Source: Camillea tinctor
Taxonomy: Eukaryota; Ascomycota; Sordariomycetes; Xylariales; Xylariaceae
Assembly (NCBI GenBank): GCA_022578605.1
Contig: MU394075.1
Coordinates: forward strand, 310,001-374,000
DNA length: 64,000 bases
Direction: 5' to 3'
The notes beneath the pieces were generated by a model that did not search any database, was not told the DNA's origin, and worked only from the letters and a program-made list of their open reading frames with translations. Positions 49,674 to 62,807 of this stretch are shown here, in pieces. The translations under genes and the position numbers were made by a program. Numbering within the stretch: the first letter of the stretch is position 1; every line of letters starts with the position of its first letter.

Positions 49674-50713
49674 CGTGATTAGCTTTTGGACTTTAACTTC
49701 AGCACAAGTATCGTCGTGATGATGAAAAAGCGTCACGTAGTTTGAATGGAACGCACAATGATATTTATTATTACAAAGCAAATGTAGGAACCTGGAAACC
49801 GTACTCCTATAATCCCATTTAGAAACGGGCAGCATCGTTATTCCTTGGCATTATATCCCCTTTTAATTGCGCAGGTGTTCAAACCGGGTTGGCGGCCAAG
49901 GACGCAACTGCGAATAGTTGCACTGGTACACATGTGATAAGCCCTAGTCTACAACATAGGATGTCGTCATTCACATCCCATTTGCAGGAAATCCCACTCT
50001 AACATACAGATCTTCAGTGGGATTGCCCGAAACCGATCTGCTGTGGTAGTATAATAGTTGGCGGCTGAATACGATCGCACTCGTTTGCGGGATCCTGTCA
50101 AGGAACCGTCGTTCCGGTAAGGTCGTGTAAATGAAAAATGGGCTATGAAGATGTAACCTTTTTGCCTGACTTCATATGATGTGATCATCATATCGTACTA
50201 GGTTGACGCACGTGTGCTTCGGACAAGCTGGAAAGATCGGATTGCCCTCCGGTGACTATCAAAAGGGAAGCTTGAGAAGTAACATTACAATGGAGTAGTG
50301 ATATATAGAATATAGAAAAATGAACAGCAAAAGGTGATTAGGCGTCATAGATTATCAGGGCTTATATTGAACAGAATAGACAAGTAGGAGCCGTTACGAT
50401 TGAATTATAAACTCATACAGAAATTGTTTAGAGGATCTTCAATACTCCAATATAGTCGTTATGACGAGCTAATTATAGGTAAATTTGTAAAAGGAAATTT
50501 GGTCTAGATTCATAAGCATTCCCTGTGTATATACTATAGATCCCCAACCAGCTAGACAATTGCGTTTGGAAAAGACTATAAAAGGCAATTCCAGCTATGA
50601 TATAAATCCTACATCCCATTTTTCATCAGAATACATCCAAGTCATAATCGCCAAACACAAATTCCCTCCTTCCATCTTTCCCTCCCTCCATCCATCCTAT
50701 TCCCCCCTTCCCC
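49674..50713. other. Intergenic region
   Basis: Promoter side of the beta-lactamase-like gene and 3' side of the transcription factor gene. AT-rich, then C-rich close to 50713. No supported gene. Confidence 0.5.
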
Positions 50714-52847
50714 CTAAGCAAGCAAACAAAACGCCCTATCCCAGCACTCATCCCACCTATCCTCCTCCCCTCCTGCATCCCAATACCTCCTCAGCGCCCC
50801 GGCCGCCGACCACGCCACCACGGACCCGGTGTGCCTGCCCACCTCCCTCACCGTATCCTCGATAAAGCCCCTCTCGAAGGAGCTGCCGCGCTTCGCGCGC
50901 GTGCCCGCCACGGCCAGCGGCCAGAGCAGGGGGCTCTTGTTCTGGGGCTTGGCGTCGAGCGCGCGCTTGAGGTCGGGCAGGAGGCGGTCGTAGTGCGTTG
51001 CTTCGATGGCGGCGGGGGAGGAAAGGGGGAAGAGGGAAGAGGAAGGGGGGATGGTGGAGGACGGGGGCAGCAACCCCACGGACCGCAGCGACACCACGCA
51101 GTACAGCACCGCGGCAGACTGGTATATCCGCCCGAACAGGATCCACTCGTCGGGCGCGAGCAGCCCGGTGCGGGACGCGCTCTGCGCGGGCGAGAAGGCG
51201 AGGATGGCGGCTAGGAGGTCGAGTGCCGCGCTTTCCCCATCACCGCTACCAATACCAATACCGCTGCCACTATCTGAGCTGGCAGCATCTGCCACGGAAG
51301 TGGAGGTTGGGGGACATGGCGAGGCCAGGCTGCTACCGACCGAAGCCCGCAGGTGGTTGACGCGGATGATGAGCAGGATCAGCTCCGGCGGGCACAGCGT
51401 GCCGATGTACGCGGGGTAGACGCCGTCGCCGAGGACGGTGCGGACGTCGTCGAGCTGGGGGGCGCGCGTGAGGCGCGTGAACTGGTCGTTGTAGGGGGAT
51501 GTGGAGTTGGCAAAGGCTTCGGTGCTAAAGAAGTCGTAAAAAGAAAACGGTGAGTTGTGAGCTTAGGTTTCTTCTTTTTCTTTTATATGTGTATTATGGT
51601 ATGTTGGGGATGAAGGGGAAGGTTTCTCGCTTTTTTTTTTCCAACTTTTGGGAAAGGGTTGTGAGGGATGGATAAAGAGTAAGGTCGGGGATAGGGGCTT
51701 ACTTACATGACCAGCCCGGCAACGGAGGTTCGCATGTGCGGTGCTTCTTGCCAGTATTTCAGCATCCCCCCGCGAAGCTCGATCATCCTCGTGAGACCGT
51801 CGTAGTGGTGTCGCCACTGCGAGTCTATGTTTTGCTGGAGCTGAGGAGAAGAAGGGGGTTCGGTTACCCGCAAGTTAGAGCCAAACATTTCTAGCAAAGG
51901 GAGTTCGCAAAGAAACAAAAAAGCAGTAATAAGGTTAAAAGAAGACAGAAAAGGGGGGAGGAGAGAGACAGGGGGAAACCTTACATCGCAGGCCATGATC
52001 AGGAGAGTGCCGGCTATAATAGCATCACCGACCCGGAACCGCTCTTGATTTATCAGCTCGTTGAGCGCCCGTATGGCCAGCCCGTTCCAGTGCCACAGGA
52101 CCGTCATGGCCGCCGACACAGAGGAGCGGTCTGTGCCTGGCGGCAGCCGGTTGATGTGATGTGCCATGGCGAGACTTACGAACATGTACTTCAGGGCCTG
52201 GGGCAAGTACCGCCATAGCGAGACAGGGGGGAGGCCTAGGCGGTCATCTCGTACCATCCCCTTAAGGGGCGACGAGCTTTCGTACATGTCGATGGTATCT
52301 ACCGGTCCGCGTATTAGTTGTGTATCCTCTATATATAGGCATGTTCGGGTCACAATAAAAAGGGGAGATGAGTATGTATGTATGTATGTATGTATATGTG
52401 TATATGCGTGAGTGGAAGGGTGATAGATAGATGAGGGTGTGGCTTGCAGTAATAGACGGCCTTCATGGCCTGGAAGTTTTCACACTTCAGTTCGAAGCGC
52501 AGTAGAGTATCTACGAGCTGGGACTTTGAGATCCCCTGGACCTCGAATCCCTCCTCTGGGTCCCCTTCCTCCTGAATGCTCTTCTTGGCACTAGCATTGG
52601 CTGCTTTGGCTTTCGAAGCTTTGGACCCCTTGGGTCGTCGGCTCCTCGACGTCACTTTGCCAGGCGTGAGCCACCTGAGAGGCTGATGGTCTTCATATCC
52701 CGGACACACGATGCGCGCCTGACGGCACCTGTTGCAGGTTGGTTGTGCGGAATCACAAACTAGCCGCCGCCTCCGACACTCCCAGCAGTGCTTCTTCCGC
52801 CCATCGTCATGGATGGGTACAGAGGAAGACGATTTCTGTACTTCCAT
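50714..52847 (-). CDS. Zn2Cys6 fungal transcription factor
   Basis: Nuclear regulator with an N-terminal binuclear zinc cluster: C21, C24, C31, C38, C41 and C48, spaced CX2CX6CX6CX2CX6C, with basic RRRR between the second and third Cys. Four exons (52847-52458, 52326-51985, 51840-51707, 51524-50714) give about 558 residues. A Lys/Ser/Ala-rich linker follows the cluster, then a fungal-specific regulatory domain (Fungal_trans_2-like) with KYMFVSLAMAHHINRLPPG, AMTVLWHWNGLAIRALNEL and RMIELRGGM, the usual LxRMIxLRGG-type segment. The first intron contains a TATG microsatellite and its acceptor is the second AG of TAGAG, chosen to keep frame. A Ser/Gly repeat (SDSGSGIGIGSGDG) sits in exon 4. Targets are unknown; it lies between the beta-lactamase-like gene and VID27. 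Confidence 0.9.
52373..52395. repeat. TATG tetranucleotide microsatellite
   Basis: Nearly six copies of TATG inside intron 1 of the Zn2Cys6 gene. It lies in the middle of the intron and does not touch the splice sites. Confidence 0.85.
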
Positions 52848-53720
52848 TCTCCTAAACTAGCCTAGCTCGATGATTTACGGGCTCATCTGATTGATCAATA
52901 TATTCGACGAGATCGTCGTACGTCCGTTTATGGTAATATGGAAAGACTTCAGGTCTGGAACTTGCAGAAATGAGGCATGCGTGGGGGATAAGCTGTTGTT
53001 ATATCAGAGTTACTCGATTGGGGCAGTGATTTGCCAAGCTTCAACCTGCAGAGTCTTGGCCATGATACCCCCTAAAAGGGAATAGATAGGACTAAGCATG
53101 TGCAAGGCGAAGGTCGACCATTGCGTCAGGGCTGATGCTACTCGCAGTTGAGATCCTACAGCTGCATCCCATATTGACTCTTTATTGGATGGTCTGTAAA
53201 TGGCTGCTTACGCCGTGCTACTAACCTGGAGATGGGTTCCTCTCATGCATAGAAGGCTAATGCGAGTGGTGCAAACCTTACCGTATCTGCGTATCGTATT
53301 TATTACGGACAGGGAACGCAAACCACTTATTGCCACTCATCGGGATCGACTTAACTAAGTGTAATGTCACGGTGGGTTCTAACTTACGGTTACCGAACAT
53401 ATATAAGAGAGAGAGAGAGGGAGGGAGAGCTAGTGTAAGAGACGGGTCGGATAGATGTTTACTGAATCAATTGCTACATAAACTACTCATCTAATGGCTT
53501 GAAGAAAAGAGAAGAAAAGCAAAGTAATTAACACCATGTCGCGGAAGAATAGAAGCACGTCAAGGACAATTGCAATCATTTATTTGCCCTGACTTAACCC
53601 TGCCTTAAAAACTCCTGGGGTATGTGTCGTAGGAAAGTTTCAGTCCACCAACGGCGTGACCAGACCATGACTTCGTCAACTCCATTGCCACATTCGTCCT
53701 TACTTAAAAGGTACCACTCT
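52848..53720. other. Intergenic region
   Basis: Promoter side of the transcription factor gene and 3' side of VID27. A GA repeat lies at about 53407-53428. No gene. Confidence 0.5.
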
Positions 53721-56599
53721 CTAATAAGGCGAGTTCACAACATCATCCCGACCTAGCTTGTATCGCCCACTGTGCATTGTGCCTACTCGGCTTGAATTCT
53801 TCCTGGGGGTGCTGAGCCTCTCAAAGTTGCCGGCAATACTCTCACGCGTGGGACGCTTGAGTTTGCTCTTGCCGACCATGTTCACTTCGTTTGGCAGAGC
53901 GACAATGACATTCTCATCGGTACCGAACTTGAAGTCATCCGCCTTAACATCCTCGGTGTATCGCTTGATGATATAGGGTGCTTTAGCGCCACGCAGAATC
54001 TTCCTCAAGTTCCAGTCCACGATGTACGGACCAGTAGCAGTAATGATGGAAGTTTCTTGGCCATTTTGACTGGTGTTGAACCGAGCAGGAGTGAACGAGA
54101 CTCCCTTTCCAGTCTCGTGGTGGAACTGGGCAACGTGTTCAGGAGTAAGGGCAAGACGACGTGGTTGAGGTTTGGCATCAGCTGCGAAGGCTTTCTCAAA
54201 GCCGAGCTTGCCCTCGTTCTTGCCTGATTTCTGCAGAGCATCAATAAGGAGAAGATATGTACGGCAGGTAGCTAGCACCCAGCGACCATCTGCAGACACA
54301 TCAAGACCAAGGATAGGTTCGCCTAGAGCAGGAATGTGTGTCTTGGCATTGATACCCAGGCGGTCGAACAGTCGAATATCACCCTTGTTGGATGCAACTG
54401 CGACATAGCCCTTCTCGGTGGTAGACATGGCAGAGAAGTCATTCTTTGAAGCGTATTGCTTCAGTTGCGAGTCGACGAGCTTGGCGCCAGAGAGACGAGG
54501 ATCAATTCGGAAGAGCGCATTGCGAGAGATACCGAGGAAAGTTGGCTCGTGTGTCATCTGGGCGAACTTGTTTTCGGGAGCGAAAGTAACGACGGGAATG
54601 TCATCATGGACATTCCACTCATCAACAACCTTGCCGTATTCAAGGTCCATCCGGTACAGCTTGTTGGGGTCGGACTCATTCTGCAGAATCATGTTGCGGT
54701 CCTCGTTGTGCAGCATAACCTTCTTAGGGTTAAACAGCTCGCCTTTGGGAGTCTCAACCTTGGAGATATTCGTAGAGAATTCCAGGTTGTTGTTCGGCGT
54801 GTGCTTGAACACCCCGATCTTGGATCCGCGAATAACAAAGGAGCGGTCGTACTTGTAACCGACAGCCAATCCAGAATTGGAGTTAGCATCCTGGGGTTGG
54901 GTGGCGACATCGTCTTGATCCTCCTCGCTATCATAGTGCTCGCTTTTTGCTGCATCGTCGTCGTCGTCGTCTTCTGCCTCCTCCGTGTCTGGTTCCTCCT
55001 CTTCCTCCTCGATAGGCGCATCGTCCATCTTCAGGTCCTCAAAGGCATCCAGCACGTACTGTCGCTCTTGGTCCTTCACCTTTGTCCATTTTACCTCATT
55101 GAGCTGTTCCCAAAGAGCTCTCATCAGCCCTTCCTGGAAGTTCTCGAGGACCTTCTGGTCCTTGAATCTGAGTAGCCATGAAAAGGCAGACCCGTCGTCG
55201 GTGAACTGATTGAATATGAAGGATAGGTATTCAAAGTTGAAGACGGGGTTGATATCGGCGACTACAGGGATGCCCAGCCACTCTCGTTCTTTGCTGGCAA
55301 TGTGCAGCCAGTAATTCCAATTCCCAATATCCGATACCTGGGCCATGACAGAAGAATCTTGCAGAACGAACGATCCAGAAGGGAAATCGAAGAAATGGAG
55401 CTCTCCAACTTCCATGGCCAGAATCTCAACTGGCTCAGGTTGAGTGGGAACCTTGGGTGGACCCTTCGCCTTGGTATCGCGAACCTCTTCCTGCTTCACC
55501 GGTACTTCTGGTTCGGTTTCCGAGTCATCGAGGACATCATGGGCAGCGGTGGGAGCTCGCGACCGCTTGGCGCCAACGTTGGCTTCGTTCTTCAGCTGGA
55601 ACATGGCGTCGGTCGAGTCGATGGTCCGAGCGTGGGTAGGACTGTGAATCGGACTCGCTTGGGGGATGGGCTGCTCGTCGTCGAACTCGAACTGTGCAAG
55701 GTCGGCAGCGGAGGCGGTGGTATGAGGCTTTCGGTATTTTCGCTCGTACTGGCACTGCTTGGCAATGCGCTCGAAGGCTTCGACTTGGCTCGACTGGATG
55801 GAGGGGTCGCACACAAACTCGTAAACGTCGCCGAGGTCACCGCTGAGATCTTTCCAGGCCAGGATCTTGTCCGAACGATCCCTGCTCTCGACACGGAAAT
55901 GCAGAGCCTCGTCTAGCAGGAAAGTCTTCTCGTCTCGTTCGGCGGCAAGAGCATCGATCTCGGCGTCTTCGCCTTCTTCCTCGGCTAGCAGCTCGGCCTC
56001 GCCCTCTTCGTAGACCCGCTGGACAACAAGCTGGTATTGGTAATCTTGGCCGGTTCGTCGGATGCGGGCAGCGGCGTCCTTGAAGATAAGTTCAGAGTAA
56101 CCTTTGGGCGAGAGGGGTCGGACGAGGTAGAGTTGGCCTTGTGGCAGCTCGATCATGGACTCTTGGCTGTTGCTGCCGAAGATGAGTTTACCGACTAGAA
56201 GAGAGAAGGAGTAGAGGTGAAGGGATTAGAAGTTAGCAGTTTGTTTTTTTGGGGGGGAGGGGGAGGGGGAGGGGGTTATTGAGTAGGTACTTGATCAATA
56301 TTAAGAGGGAGAAGGAGAAGGAGAAGGAGAGGGAAGGAGGAAGAAGGAAAGAAGAGTAGAAAATAAACATGATTGGACCTGCAAATGTGATTTAATGGTC
56401 AAGAAGTAGGTTATGTATGCAGTAGTATCAATGTGATAACCATGTACTGTACCTCGAGTTTATTTATATTCGTAGCCTCGTCTCGCCCTCATCCATCCAA
56501 GCCGAGGAGATCAAAACAAAACAAAAGAGAAGTGGAGGGAGAGGAAGAGGGAAAAGGGAGAGGGAAAGGTCATCACTTACCATTCTTGAGCATAAACAT
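53721..56599 (-). CDS. vid27: Vid27-family protein (vacuolar import and degradation)
   Basis: Conserved fungal cytoplasmic protein. In yeast Vid27 is linked by name to vacuolar import and degradation of gluconeogenic enzymes, but its biochemical role is unclear. The first exon encodes only MFMLKN plus one base (56599-56581). A 386-base intron (56195-56580) follows, then one long exon (56194-53721), giving about 830 residues; yeast Vid27 has 782. The family N-terminus is restored as MFMLKNVGKLIFG. The N-terminal half has the PH-like region (QGQLYLVRPL) and DVYEFVCDPS. A strongly acidic stretch (EEEEEEPDTEEAEDDDDDD) precedes the C-terminal WD40-like VID27 domain, which includes DRSFVIRGSKIGVF, RLFDRLGINAKTHIPALG, ILGLDVSADGRWVLATC and IVDWNL. 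The C-terminal tail is basic. Confidence 0.93.
56251..56275 (+). other. Perfect G-quadruplex motif in the VID27 intron
   Basis: Runs of 7, 5, 5 and 5 G separated by single A residues on the plus strand, which is the template strand for VID27. It lies about 55-80 bases from the intron 1 acceptor. Confidence 0.85.
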
Positions 56600-59500
56600 G
56601 GCTACCGGTGTATAGGGAAAAGAAAGGAGGGGAAGTAAATAAAACTTGTTATTCACAGAATCAAACCCCTAGATAGGGAAGATCATGCACTCAGTAGGCG
56701 TGGGTAAGAAGGAAGGAGATGGGGTTTATAGAGTTGTGCTGTGGGTTGGCGGGGTATTGATTGATATAAATAAATATAGGTAAAAATAAAATAAAAGGAA
56801 AGAATCGCGACGCGGTTAAAAAACGCCAGGAATTCTTCCTACTTGGTGCTGGTTTGGGAGGAGATGGGATTCTCTTGTTTCTCTCTCTCTTCCCCCCTCC
56901 TGGGCCAAGTTTTATTTCTTAATGTGATGTGATTAAGAAGTGGAAGTGAAGAAGTGGGAGGGTAATTGTACTTAGGTACTAGTACATAGGCCTAGAAAAA
57001 AAAAAGACACTAACACGACGCTAACAGGTAGAGCCTGCGTCATAATGTGAAAATACGTGGTCCATGCTTCTTTCATGTGCAACTGTGTAATCCCATCCTG
57101 TAGGGTGGGTGGGGTATCTGTGGCACGCTGTGGCTAGTTTACAGGTAAATCTAGGCAGCTACGGTTGTGCTTGCGCCACATCGCCATTGCCTACCTACTA
57201 TGTACGGAGTACATGGAGGAGGTAGGTATCTATTGCACATGCCCTATCACTCCGGCAGCTGTAGACGTACGTAATAGGTTATATCTACCACTGCAGAACG
57301 TGAAGTACTTGTCGTGAATTTGATAGATCATTTCCTATTAGGGGGATACCTTGCGATAGTGCTTTATTATATACTTCCAAATGCTTAGGTAGAAGACTCA
57401 TCAATTAAGTACTTAGTGTTGGCATAAATGATGGGAATTCCTGTTCTTAAAGCTTTGTATTTCTTTTCCTTTTTACTTCATGAATTTCTTTGACATAAAC
57501 GTAAACTAGATGACCATTCACACTACGGACAATTTATCACCAACTTTTAAATACATAAACTCGATAACCTACCTACCTCCTGGGTAGATCTAGAGAAAAT
57601 ATTCAATTTATAAACTACAACCCCCGTAAAATGATTATGTATTGCATTCTTAAACCATATAATACAGATTTTGATATTAAACAAATTTCGATTTATGCAA
57701 ATAATTCATAGTAGATTACCTATATGCATGTGGTAAGTACCTAGGTGCTTAATCATCTTCAATCAGCTGCTGCTGCTGAAACTGACATCATCTCAAAGGT
57801 CAGGTTGTACGTTGGTGCAACTACTACCACCTGGGCCACCTGGACCACCTGGTTTACTTACACGCTAGTAACTAGTTAGGTACTTTGGTACCTAGGATGT
57901 TATATTGTTGCGTTGTACGCGGGCTAGACTAAGGATCTCTAATAACGTGTATCGGGCCATGATTGACAAGATACTTTTAGAAACAAAAATGACTTTCGTT
58001 CAATTCAAGCTTCATGGTGAGCTGAGGATAAGGGAGATGACCTACTACCCTTAGTTGTATAATGTTACACAGGACTAAAGATTTCTAACCTAGGTATTGG
58101 GTAGTCAACGACATTTTACTATCATACTTGTTTAGTTTCTTCAAGATGACTTATAAATAGAAATAATTATGGGAATAGATTGACTTTTTGTGTCTTATGC
58201 TTGTCTACCTAGGTGCTGGAAGAAGATAAAGAAAAGAACTTCTTAGGAACCAACTCCATATTAACATATATGCCCTTAATTCTTACAGCTTGCGAGAAGC
58301 GAGAACTGGTGGTATTAGCTGGGTAGTAGTACATCAAGGGGAGAAACTCTTAGCCTAGCTAGCTTTATCTTCATAATAATCTCCGTCGAATTCTTGTCTT
58401 GACCATCATCCAACCCCCCCAAATCAGCGAATACGGAGTGTTACAAGAGTTGCGGAGTACAACACCATGCGGAACAAAGCATCAACACCCGTAAATCGTC
58501 CGCACACCAACCGCTTGCCACTATTATATTGCATAAATCCCATTTTTATAATGAGGGTTAGCCAAAAGCCTTTTTATTTTAATGATTGAATATGATATGG
58601 ATGTAAACAATGGTGGACATAGGGAATCCTTGTACCAAACACCACATCAACAGACTTGAATCGAATTTGTATGTGTATTAGGTAGATAGTTCTATATTCA
58701 ATATTTGTTCTGCAGGTCCTTTCACAGATATAAACCAGAGCTTCACACGATAATCGAGCAGCAAAATAACAGTATTCAAGTTTCCTTTTAGAATATCGGA
58801 TTGCTACAACAATAAGTTTCTACGACAACATACTAAAGAACAGGGATTGTTTACGCACCTGTGACTTCACAGGGGAAGACCCATTCTCCCTAACGTTAGC
58901 CTTCGGTAGAGCAAAAGACATATACTAATTGCCTTTCCGCAATCAGCTCTTATATAGTCTACAACACCTTCTATGCAACCCTAGAAAGACACTATATATA
59001 AGTACCTCTGCTTGAGACCTTGACGTACTCTTGAGAGCATGTAAGAAATCTTTATATGATTACGATACTATTATATGAAGCAATCACTGTATGTAATATA
59101 TGAACTATGGGGAGGCATATAATATGTGGATTTCTTTTTTAGGGAGGGGAGTGGGAGAGGTTCTTTTTCTTTCCCTTTTTTTGTGAAAAGAAAAAGGGGG
59201 GTAGAAAAGAGAGGAAGATAAGGAGATGGAAAAAAGAAACGATTGACATTCACATATTGGTTAGGTAGTCTGGTATCTACAATTATGGCTTTGAATAACG
59301 ATATAATCCGACTCAATCTATATTGATACTAACATGCCCTGAGGACTCCTTAAGCTCCAGAGGTCCCATGTGATAACGGGTGAAAATTCTGTTCCTCAAT
59401 AGGGTTCTCCCAAAAAGTGATTGGGCACGCGCGTGAAAGATTTATTCCGCGTAAAAATTGGTTGAAGAAATTTTTTATTTTACTTACTTTTTAAGGAAGC

Positions 59501-60033
59501 ATGGACATGGTATAGAAGAGGGAGAATGACAGGAAGGCAGCATACACAATTGGGATGACTCACATTATGGGAGTTCCCCTATTGTTGCGCGGATAATAAA
59601 ATACTTTGCCAGTTGCTGTAGTGAATGCATGGCCACATTCACAAATGTTTGCTTTCGTGCTTTCCATAATTGCTATTGTCCTATTGTTTATTGTCAATTG
59701 TTATCCCCATGGATTACAGACCTTCAATTACTATTTAATCTACTTCCCTCTCGTGGCCAATTTGCACATTCTACTTTTCCACTCTTCACTTGAACTTCAA
59801 CTTCTGAACCTTCAGGCCTAATATAGAGAGTTCATTTGCATCCCTTCTAGAACCGCTCTTTCACTATAAAGGATCTGATCTGTTCTTCTTGGCTTTGATG
59901 TCATCTTAGCCTGACTTCTTTTTCACCCACATCCTATATACGAATCCGATTCACCTGGTCTGGTATTTTCCACTTTTATTTTCCTGTGGAAAGGTTGTTT
60001 CTTACCTTGCATACATACTCACCTGAAGTTACC
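56600..60033. other. Long AT-rich intergenic region between divergent genes
   Basis: About 3.4 kb between VID27 (minus) and the C2H2 gene (plus). It contains purine-rich runs, three ACCTAGGT palindromes (57739-57746, 58088-58095, 58207-58214), and a CCACCTGG repeat at about 57828-57853. No frame of convincing length or domain content is seen. Confidence 0.5.
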
Positions 60034-61987
60034 ATGTTCTCTCAATCGAGCATGGGGTCGCGAGGTATGTGATAGCAGTCTCTACTAACTACTCATCCCA
60101 TAGCCAGTTACAACATCAGTCCACCTAAACATAGACTACACTAACCCGTCGTCCTCCTCCCCCAATATGGAACACAAAATGCCATACACGTCTTTCAATC
60201 TTACGCAAGAAACTAACATGTATATTAGGCAGTGACAGAGACGAGCCTGCCATATCCGCGACGTCCATATCTTCGATGAGGTCGACACTGGCATTTGGCA
60301 GAGACACGGATGACGACTACGTTTCTAATGATGAAACGCCGCTGCCAAGATCACGTCGTAATGAAGATCTTAATGACGACGAGTTCGATTCTGATGATGA
60401 GCCCCCTGTTCCTCTAGCGTCTAACCGCAGGGACAATGATGTGCTAGGAAGCTATATAACTCATTCAGACCAACATGACCGGATGATCCCCCCTGGACTT
60501 CCTGCCCATCCCCCAAAACGTGCAGTTGGAGCTAAGCCAGACAATGAGAAAGCTGCAGAGACTCGCAATAACTTGGAAGTCCCTCAAGGCCTTGCCGCTC
60601 CTCAAGACCCTGCTGCTTCTCAAGGCCCTACTGGTATAGTGTTCCTGGACCCCAAAAACCCTCCTCGTCCAGGCGACCTTTCTCGGTTACCACTGGGCGT
60701 TTCGGATCCCTCACTGCCCCCAGATCCTGCATTCCCCCAGACTCATACAGGTCTCGGTACTCACTTTTCTGGTCCTGGTAATGGCAACAAGGAGCATAAG
60801 GCTTCATATGGCCTCACAGCAGATGGGCCATTGCCTCCTCGATTCGATAACCCGCAGTTCAGGGATTGGCTTCGCGAACACCCGCAGGAGGCACATAGGC
60901 TTGTGTTCGATCCCCCGCCATCCGTCTCGCCTTCTCGGGCCAGACCTGGTCATCCTCGGCGTGCAAGGACGCTTGAAGATTATGTTGTTAGGACTTTTGA
61001 CTGTACCCCGAGCGAGCTTCATGAGAAACCCCAAGGTCCATTTCCGGACCGTCCGCAGATTCTCAAAGGTCTCCAAGACATGGGCTTGGACCTTCTGAAT
61101 GCCTATAGAATGGCGGATCAGGTTGAGGAATTGCTGGGACGCCGTCCACCATCATACAAATCCGACGACAAGGTACCTGTTCCAAGAGAAGCGCCAAACA
61201 ACTTCCCAGGAGAGAGGCCCCAGGAACAAGTCATGAGGGCGTTCGCAGAAGGAGAAAGGAAAGATGCAGAGGCAGCTCAGAATGAATCTGCAGCAGCAGA
61301 TGCAACAGCGGAAGCAGATGCAGAGGCAGAAGAAGCGGCGCCAGTCCCAGCACCTGCACCTGCACCTACCCCTGAACAATCAGCCTCAGGACGCACCCGC
61401 CGGCAAACCCGGGCCCGAACCCGGGCTCGAACTCGGGCCCAAGCACAAGCTCAGGAACAAGCCCAAGCACAAGAGTTCGTCCCAAACCAGCGCTTATCGT
61501 GCAACCAGGCGAGGGACCGCGGGGCCATACCTCCTCACGGCATAACCACATGGTGGACGTGTCGCATCTGCCACCGCACGCTGCGCAGCGCCTGGAAGGT
61601 GGTTCACCACAGTAAGTAATTTTCCAAGCGCCCCTTATCATCCGCCTTGGGAGGCGAAACTCCAAACGTATCCCCAAGACAAAGTTATCATTGCGGCCAT
61701 TACTGACGCCGAATGTTGCAGTGGACGAGGTACACATCGGGATCAAGTGCTACTGGCGAGGATGCGGGAGCACGTTCGCAAACGCGGGACTGCTGACTGC
61801 ACACCTGCACGAGCACAACAGAGTCGCCGGCGACCAGTTAGGCGATCGGAACAGTGGCGGCCCGTACACGTGCCGCTGGCCTGGCTGCTCGGATCAAATC
61901 CGGGACTATGCTAACGTGTTCACGCACTTGTTGCGGCATACTACGAGGGCGAGAAAGGCGGATCCTGATGGTGGGGATTATGCTTAG
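60034..61987 (+). CDS. C2H2 zinc-finger protein with disordered N-terminus
   Basis: Three exons (60034-60064, 60229-61611, 61722-61987) give about 559 residues. The first exon encodes MFSQSSMGSR; frame is kept at both junctions. Most of the protein is Pro-, Asp- and Arg-rich and predicted disordered (repeats such as AAPQDPAASQGP). A low-complexity block of Ala/Pro, then Arg-Thr/Ala and Gln-Ala dipeptides (about residues 360-410) precedes the C-terminus. The C-terminal 100 residues hold three C2H2-type fingers: WTCRICHRTLRSAWKVVHH with an HIG continuation, KCYWRGCGSTFANAGLLTAHLHEH, and YTCRWPGCSDQIRDYANVFTHLLRH. The middle one splits no intron, but the first is cut by intron 2. It is probably a nuclear DNA- or RNA-binding protein; no ortholog is recognised. 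Confidence 0.8.
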
Positions 61988-62807
61988 GGGTCTGATATGG
62001 GTTTTGTGAAGAGGAGGAATGCTATTGTTGTTGTTGCTATTGCTTGCCCCTATTCCTGAGATGGTTTGTGGTTATGCCCGCTTACTAACTTACCTATGTA
62101 CGGGAAAGGTGGAAGATTTGCTTTGTTGTTTCTGGCTTTGATTTCGGTTCTATTCTGTTCGCCTCGCCTACAAGTGTGTCAACACAGAGGCACGAAGGGA
62201 CTAACAGGTGGGCATGCATTTGTGCAGGGGATAGATTTTCGGTGTTTTCGTTTGTTTTTTTCTTCTTTTCTACATTAAAGCTTCCGGTCCCGACTCCCCT
62301 CATATGTAGGTATATTTTCCTGATGTGGGAAAGAGAAGCTTTCGGTTATGTAGTATATGTACACTACTAGAGGAAAGGGATCCTTATATATTGTAGTCAG
62401 GCTGAGAAAATTCATGCATAATGTAAAAACCAGGAGTGCAGAGATTTCATATCTCTGGACTAAACGCGAGATGAGTGAAATTCCTCCTTCCATGAATCAT
62501 TCTGTTGCATGGCTGATAGATGGTAGTCCATTACTACCATATCCGTGAAATAGGGTGATTGAAACCTTCGCTAAACTTTCTATCCCACCTTGGACCATCG
62601 CAACATTTTCATACCAGACTATACAGGAAACGAGGCATCTAATCATATTCTAGCTATGAAACAAATGAAACTTTTTGCTGGCTCTGCAGCGTATCGCTGA
62701 AACGATCTATGGAAAAGCCCGAACGAGAAAAATAGAAACTCCGATCTAATATCCTCATCTCTAGCTACCTACTCAATCAATCATAAGATGCCCAAGTCTT
62801 CCTCAAC
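61988..62807. other. Intergenic region between convergent genes
   Basis: 3' flanks of the C2H2 gene and the AAA-type gene. No gene is supported; small frames here are shadows or low-complexity. Confidence 0.5.

Noticed and set aside
50831..51553. Plus-strand open frames opposite the Zn2Cys6 gene
   Set aside because: Antisense shadows of a GC-rich exon.
54418..55916. Plus-strand open frames opposite VID27
   Set aside because: Antisense to a well supported conserved gene, with no domain of their own.
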